Assembly: GCA_034429695.1 (NCBI GenBank) | Contig: DAOUGC010000007.1 | Coordinates: 1-9,173, forward strand | DNA length: 9,173 nt | From: DAOUGC01 sp034429695 | Lineage (GTDB): Bacteria; Chloroflexota; Anaerolineae; Anaerolineales; Anaerolineaceae | Direction: 5' to 3' | The notes under the pieces: model-generated | Databases searched by the model: none | Seen by the model: the letters and a program-made list of their open reading frames with translations, nothing else | Told to the model about the DNA's origin: nothing | Part shown: piece by piece, positions 5,976 to 9,173 of the stretch | Layout: each line of letters opens with the position of its first letter | How positions within the stretch are numbered: the first letter of the stretch is position 1 | Made by a program: the position numbers and the translations under genes

Positions 5976-6566
5976 TCAACCCGCCAGGTCATTCATGACA
6001 CGCAGCACCTGACTGTCTGGATATTTTGCCCTGAACTCGTCTTCCAGCATGTCCATCAGGATCACGTCGTGGGCTTTACCCGCCAGCATGCGCCCTTCGC
6101 GCCGCCGCCCTATCTCGTTGAAACCCAGTTTGCGATAGGTCTGCACGGCTCGTTCATTGAACGCAAACACACCCAGCATCACATTGTGCAAATTGAGCAG
6201 ATTAAAGGCGTAATCCAGCATCAACACCAGCGCCTCGCTGCCGTAGCCCCGCCCGCGGAATTCCTTCTCGCCGATCAGGATGCCCACCATGGCAGTGCGG
6301 TTGACCGGGTCAAAGCTAAACAGCAGCACCCGCCCGATCACCTGTTCGTTTTCCAGATCAATGATCGAAAAGAAATGCGCCTGATTTTGAATGGCACCGT
6401 TGATGTGTTCGGCAAGCTTCTCTCGCGCGGTGGTGGTGTAAGCCTCGTCGCCCAGCGGAATGGCAACCGCAAGGTCATTTTCCCAGCGCGTCTGAGCGTC
6501 GGCGTCGTCGGGGCTGTACGGGGACAGATAACACAGCTTTCCGACCAGTTTTCGATAATGAGTCAT
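5976..6566 (-). CDS. GNAT-family N-acetyltransferase (RimJ/RimL-like)
   Basis: The 196-residue product has the GNAT fold. There is an N-terminal strand and helix region with SPYSPDDADAQTRWEND (15-31). The central strands are HFFSIIDLENEQVIGRVLL (64-82) and AMVGILIGE (92-100). The acetyl-CoA pyrophosphate-binding motif is RGRGYGSEAL (104-113), and the closing region runs from NLHNVMLGVFAFNERA (125-140) to YRKLGF (144-149). Length and motif order fit the RimJ/RimL branch, which acetylates protein N-termini, amino acids, polyamines or antibiotics. The substrate cannot be read from the sequence. ATG at 6566-6564 has AAGGAAAGG (6572-6580) upstream. The gene starts 27 nt after the Nudix stop, so it is probably co-transcribed. 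Cytoplasmic, no signal peptide. Confidence 0.88.
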   Translation of the reverse strand: MTHYRKLVGKLCYLSPYSPDDADAQTRWENDLAVAIPLGDEAYTTTAREKLAEHINGAIQNQAHFFSIIDLENEQVIGRVLLFSFDPVNRTAMVGILIGEKEFRGRGYGSEALVLMLDYAFNLLNLHNVMLGVFAFNERAVQTYRKLGFNEIGRRREGRMLAGKAHDVILMDMLEDEFRAKYPDSQVLRVMNDLAG

Positions 6567-6593
6567 CTTTGCCTTTCCTTCTATTTTGAAAAT

Positions 6594-7127
6594 TCATCCC
6601 TGACGATTGGATGCGTTCTCATCCTCCAGCCATGCCGCCCACCCCTGCAGACTCTGCAGACGGCTGGCCGCCAGCACCAGGCTGGCCCGTGTCCACGGGG
6701 GCAGGTCGTCCCTCGCAACCGCTTCCTTCAAAGGCAGCCATACGGCGCCTGCCACTTCATCGGCATCGACAGCGCACAGTTCACCAGACAGCCAGCGGCA
6801 GGCGAACACCACGTCCACCACCGGTTTGCCGTCGTCGGTGACAAAGGCGCGGCTCTCCAGGTAAACCATCTCCGCCGCCACCTGCACACCGATCTCCTCA
6901 AGCACCTCGCGCCGCAGGGTTTCCTCCAGCACGTTTTGTGTCCCGCGCTCACCCTCCACCTTGCCGCCTGGCAGAGACAATTGTCCCGCAGCATGGCGCT
7001 CCTTCAACGAGCGCCGGATCAGCGCCACCTGGCCGCCCGCGCGCAGCACCACGCCCTCCACATTCACAATATACAGGCAGCCCTCCAGGTGGGGCTGTTC
7101 ATCCAACAGGGTACGGATGCTCTTCAT
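6594..7127 (-). CDS. Nudix hydrolase with extended Nudix box
   Basis: The 177-residue product is a Nudix-fold pyrophosphatase. PGGKVEGE (53-60) and RREVLEEIGV (72-81) form the Nudix box, and REVLEE supplies the metal-binding glutamates. The segment between them is about five residues longer than the standard Gx5Ex7REUxEExGU spacing. Read strictly back from REVLEE, the first box glutamate position is Asn (N65). Strand LYIVNVEGVVLRAGGQVALIRRS (18-40) precedes it, and VVDVVFACRWLSGEL (103-117) follows. Nudix enzymes hydrolyse nucleoside diphosphates linked to another group (NTPs, NADH, ADP-ribose and others); the substrate here is unknown. The ATG at 7127-7125 overlaps the TGA of the preceding gene in an ATGA arrangement, which indicates translational coupling. 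It is the second gene of the four-gene - strand run. Confidence 0.88.
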   Translation of the reverse strand: MKSIRTLLDEQPHLEGCLYIVNVEGVVLRAGGQVALIRRSLKERHAAGQLSLPGGKVEGERGTQNVLEETLRREVLEEIGVQVAAEMVYLESRAFVTDDGKPVVDVVFACRWLSGELCAVDADEVAGAVWLPLKEAVARDDLPPWTRASLVLAASRLQSLQGWAAWLEDENASNRQG

Positions 7128-7414
7128 GCAGCAAACAGGCGGGCAAAACCATCATACGGTTCAAGCGGGATCAGGTCAAAGCGGATCAGCCCCTGCCTGA
7201 CCAGCGGCAGGGTGTTCAGCATGGCTTGCGCCTCCTCTGGGCCTTCACATTCCATCAGGATCACGGCCGTATGCTGATCAGCCCTGAAAAAGATCTCGCG
7301 CACAAACCCAAACTGGTACAGCTCCCATACCCGCCTGGCTTCGGCTTTGAGATGCTCACCGGCGGCGTTCCAGTCAGCGCCGGGGATTTCCACTTCCAGG
7401 GCAAGTATGCGCAT
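7124..7414 (-). CDS. Small dimeric alpha/beta-barrel-like protein (muconolactone isomerase-like)
   Basis: The 96-residue product resembles a widespread small family with the layout: strand MRILALEVEIPG, helix LKAEARRVWELYQFG, strand REIFFRADQHTAVILMECEG, helix PEEAQAMLNTLP, strand GLIRFDLIPLEPY and tail FARLF. This is a ferredoxin-like dimeric alpha/beta-barrel pattern. Relatives are variously labelled muconolactone delta-isomerase-like or, doubtfully, superoxide dismutase. No metal-binding cluster is visible, so I do not assign an enzyme activity. ATG at 7414-7412 has GGAGG (7425-7429) about 10 nt upstream. The gene is first in the - strand operon, overlaps the Nudix start by 4 nt, and its promoter must lie in 7415-7588. 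Confidence 0.8.
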   Translation of the reverse strand: MRILALEVEIPGADWNAAGEHLKAEARRVWELYQFGFVREIFFRADQHTAVILMECEGPEEAQAMLNTLPLVRQGLIRFDLIPLEPYDGFARLFAA

Positions 7415-7454
7415 ATTTGGTTTTCCTCCGGTGGTTGGAATGATGTATGCTGTA

Positions 7455-7460
7455 ATTGTA
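7455..7460 (-). promoter_or_regulatory. Candidate -10 element for the - strand operon
   Basis: On the - strand, TACAAT (7460-7455) matches TATAAT at 5/6 and lies about 40 nt before ATG 7414. No good -35 is seen at the expected distance, so the call is weak. Confidence 0.25.
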
Positions 7461-7531
7461 CTTGTTTCTTTGATGATTCCACGCGCGATGTCTCTTTTCA
7501 GCCATCCTGCAACCTGTGGATGATTTAATCG

Positions 7532-7537
7532 TATAGT
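7532..7537 (+). promoter_or_regulatory. Candidate -10 element for the beta-helix membrane protein gene
   Basis: TATAGT (7532-7537) matches TATAAT at 5/6 and lies in the AT-rich part of the divergent intergenic region, about 50 nt before ATG 7589. No convincing -35 is visible upstream, so this is tentative. Confidence 0.25.
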
Positions 7538-7588
7538 AAATGAACTTGTTGCGTTTATTTTTTTGTCTCAAGTTAAGGAGAAACAGGA

Positions 7589-9004
7589 ATGAACAAGAAA
7601 GTTGTACTTCCTATCACGCTGCTGCTGGCGCTGGCAATTGCCTTCAGCGCCGCCTTCACCACCGCGCGGCCGGTGCATGCCACCAGCTTTGACGATGACG
7701 GTGTTGTGGAGGCCGATGAGGTCATTGATGACGATCTGATCCTGGGTGGCGACCAGGTGGAGATGGCTGGCACGGTCAACGGCTTGCTGCTGGTTGCAGG
7801 GCAGAACGTGGTGATCACCGGCGTGGTCAACGGCGACGTAATCGCCACCGGGCGTACCATCATCATTGCCGAAGGCGCAGTGGTCACCGGAAACCTGTTT
7901 GCCGGCGCTCAAAACGTTGAAGTTGAGGGCATGGTGCAGGGTTCTGCCGCGACAGGGGCGGCCTCCATGATCCTCGGTGAGGCGGCCCAGGTGATGCGCA
8001 ATGTGTACGCCGGCGGGTACAGCATCGAGGCAGAGAGCGGCAGCCAGATCGGGCAGGACATTTATGCCAGCGGCTACCAGACCCTGTTGAGCGGCGTTGT
8101 GGGCCGCGATGCCAGCCTGAGCGCCGCCGCTGTGGAGCTAAATGGTTCCATTGGCCGCAACGTTCAGATTGACGTTGAAGCCACCACCGCCACACCCCCC
8201 ACAATGTATTTTAACGGAATGGATTTGCCCGACCCCGTTCCCAGCGGCCTGCGCGTCTCCCCTGATGCCACCGTGGGCGGTCAACTGACCTATACCAGCC
8301 CTGTTGATCAGGCGGATGCCATCCAGAGCGAGCCGCAGGGCGGCCTGGTGTACCAGACCCCCGTCCCGGGCGAGGGTGACACCCCGCCAACGGTCAGCCA
8401 GGACAATGAGGATGTGAACCCTGCGCCCGTGGTGATCGTGGCGCCGGTCTTCAAGTGGCTGGTGGATTTTGTCCGCCGCCTGGGGACCCTGCTGGTGCTC
8501 GGTCTGCTGGCAGTGTGGCTTGCACCGCGCCTGCTGGCGTTGCTGACCGGTGTCGCCCGCGAACGCCCGGCTCAATCGGCAGGGTGGGGTTTGTTGAGCA
8601 TCGTGGTGGTCTACGCGGTTGCCGCGCTGGCGGTGATCCTGCTGCTCTCGTTTGGCGTGTTCCTGGCAATCATCACCCTGGGCGGTCTGGCGCGCCTGAT
8701 CTTTGGTGTCGGCTTCACTGCGCTGGCTTTCGGCGTGGCGGTCTTCTCTGCCCTGCTGGGGTACGGCTCCAAGCTGGTGATTGCCTATCTGATCGGCGAT
8801 ATGATCCTGGTCAACGTGCCGGCTGACCGCAAGGGACGCGCGGTGTGGGCAATGCTGATCGGCGTGGTGCTGTATACGCTGGTACGTTCCATTCCCATCC
8901 TCGGCTGGGCAATTGGCATTGTGGTCACGCTGGTGGGCCTCGGCGCAATGTACCTGCTGTATCGCGGGTGGCGCAGACCCGCCGCTGTGATTGTGGCTGG
9001 CTAA
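7589..9004 (+). CDS. Secreted bactofilin-like beta-helix protein with C-terminal membrane domain
   Basis: ATG 7589 has AAGGAG (7575-7580) 8 nt upstream. The 471-residue product starts with a Sec signal peptide: NKK, then the hydrophobic stretch LPITLLLALAIAFSAAF, with likely cleavage after VHA at residue 31. Residues ~45-195 are short repeats of about 17-20 residues, with cores such as DLILGGDQVEMAGTVNG, LLLVAGQNVVITGVVNG and DVIATGRTIIIAEGAVVTG. This is the right-handed beta-helix pattern of bactofilin-like (polymer-forming) domains. A linker rich in Pro, Thr, Gln and acidic residues (~197-283) leads to four or more membrane segments (about 298-319, 332-360, 364-395, 418-450). The beta-helix is therefore expected outside the membrane, unlike cytoplasmic bactofilins. 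Function is unknown; envelope organisation or surface adhesion is an inference. It stands alone, with its own terminator, divergent from the - strand operon. Confidence 0.82.
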   Translation: MNKKVVLPITLLLALAIAFSAAFTTARPVHATSFDDDGVVEADEVIDDDLILGGDQVEMAGTVNGLLLVAGQNVVITGVVNGDVIATGRTIIIAEGAVVTGNLFAGAQNVEVEGMVQGSAATGAASMILGEAAQVMRNVYAGGYSIEAESGSQIGQDIYASGYQTLLSGVVGRDASLSAAAVELNGSIGRNVQIDVEATTATPPTMYFNGMDLPDPVPSGLRVSPDATVGGQLTYTSPVDQADAIQSEPQGGLVYQTPVPGEGDTPPTVSQDNEDVNPAPVVIVAPVFKWLVDFVRRLGTLLVLGLLAVWLAPRLLALLTGVARERPAQSAGWGLLSIVVVYAVAALAVILLLSFGVFLAIITLGGLARLIFGVGFTALAFGVAVFSALLGYGSKLVIAYLIGDMILVNVPADRKGRAVWAMLIGVVLYTLVRSIPILGWAIGIVVTLVGLGAMYLLYRGWRRPAAVIVAG

Positions 9005-9023
9005 GCAAGTTGAAAATCATGAC

Positions 9024-9058
9024 CACCGGCGTGAGCGAACCCACGCCGGTGTTTTTTT
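9024..9058 (+). terminator. Intrinsic terminator after the beta-helix membrane protein gene
   Basis: CACCGGCGTG (9024-9033) pairs perfectly over 10 bp with CACGCCGGTG (9042-9051) around an 8-nt loop, followed by seven T residues (9052-9058). It starts 20 nt after the stop codon. Confidence 0.93.
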
Positions 9059-9111
9059 ATCCGCACATTCGGGAACATGGGTGATACCTGGTGGTTGCCA
9101 TCCACCCGCCG

Positions 9112-9173
9112 CCCCTCACCCCGCGAATGTTCCACATTCGCCTCCCTCTCCCCGGCGGGGCGAGGGAAAAACG
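9112..9173. repeat. REP-like palindromic repeat, cut by the window end
   Basis: The stretch begins with CCCCTCACCCC (9112-9122). GCGAATGT (9123-9130) then pairs perfectly with ACATTCGC (9134-9141) over a 3-nt loop. An imperfect stem follows: CCCTC (9144-9148) with GAGGG (9162-9166), and inside it CCCC (9150-9153) with GGGG (9157-9160). CCCCTCACCC followed by CCCTCTCC and GGG-GAGGG arms is a layout seen in dispersed intergenic repeats of many GC-rich bacteria. CACATTCG also occurs at 9064-9071 and 9133-9140. Confidence 0.5.

Noticed and set aside
6069..7277. 402-codon + strand open frame across the Nudix and GNAT genes
   Set aside because: It is antisense to two recognisable genes, crosses their boundary, and its protein is His/Gln-rich without any domain pattern.

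Overview
This window reads as a chromosomal segment of a GC-rich bacterium. By protein character and the mix of neighbours, the best guess is Chloroflexota (Anaerolineae-like); this is an impression without any search. I see no phage, plasmid, transposase, CRISPR, rRNA or tRNA genes. Most genes have a clear Shine-Dalgarno (GGAGG or AAGGAG), and the layout is two transcription blocks plus one single gene.

Block 1 (positions 1-4736, + strand) holds six closely spaced genes. They are the 3' end of a GerMN-domain (probably lipoprotein) gene, an unrecognised 132-residue protein, a LarA-family nickel-pincer racemase/epimerase homologue, a divergent Lgt-like membrane protein, a nitrilase-superfamily amidase, and the NAD+ synthetase NadE. 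The amidase carries the ICEDFW motif typical of the glutaminase domain of glutamine-dependent NAD+ synthetase, so the last two genes look like a split, two-subunit glutamine-dependent NAD+ synthetase. A strong intrinsic terminator (4789-4823) closes the block. A candidate internal promoter lies just before the amidase-nadE pair.

Positions 4737-5234 (about 500 bp) contain no credible gene. They hold the nadE terminator and at least four further perfect inverted repeats, between convergent transcription units.

Block 2 (7414 down to 5235, - strand) is a four-gene run: a small dimeric alpha/beta-barrel-like protein, a Nudix hydrolase (overlapping by 4 nt), a GNAT acetyltransferase and a LOG-family phosphoribohydrolase. 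Their combined role looks like small-molecule or nucleotide housekeeping, but no pathway is certain.

A divergent intergenic region (7415-7588) separates block 2 from a single + strand gene (7589-9004). It encodes a secreted bactofilin-like beta-helix joined to a C-terminal multi-span membrane domain, and is followed by its own intrinsic terminator (9024-9058). The last 110 bases hold palindromic, REP-like repeat sequence that runs to the window edge.

The most interesting points are: the split NAD+ synthetase next to a LarA homologue, whose nickel cofactor is built from the NadE substrate; the Lgt-like protein lacking the usual catalytic residues; the hairpin-dense gene-free region; and the beta-helix/membrane fusion protein. 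I do not see clear evidence of a wholly new defence or mobile system.
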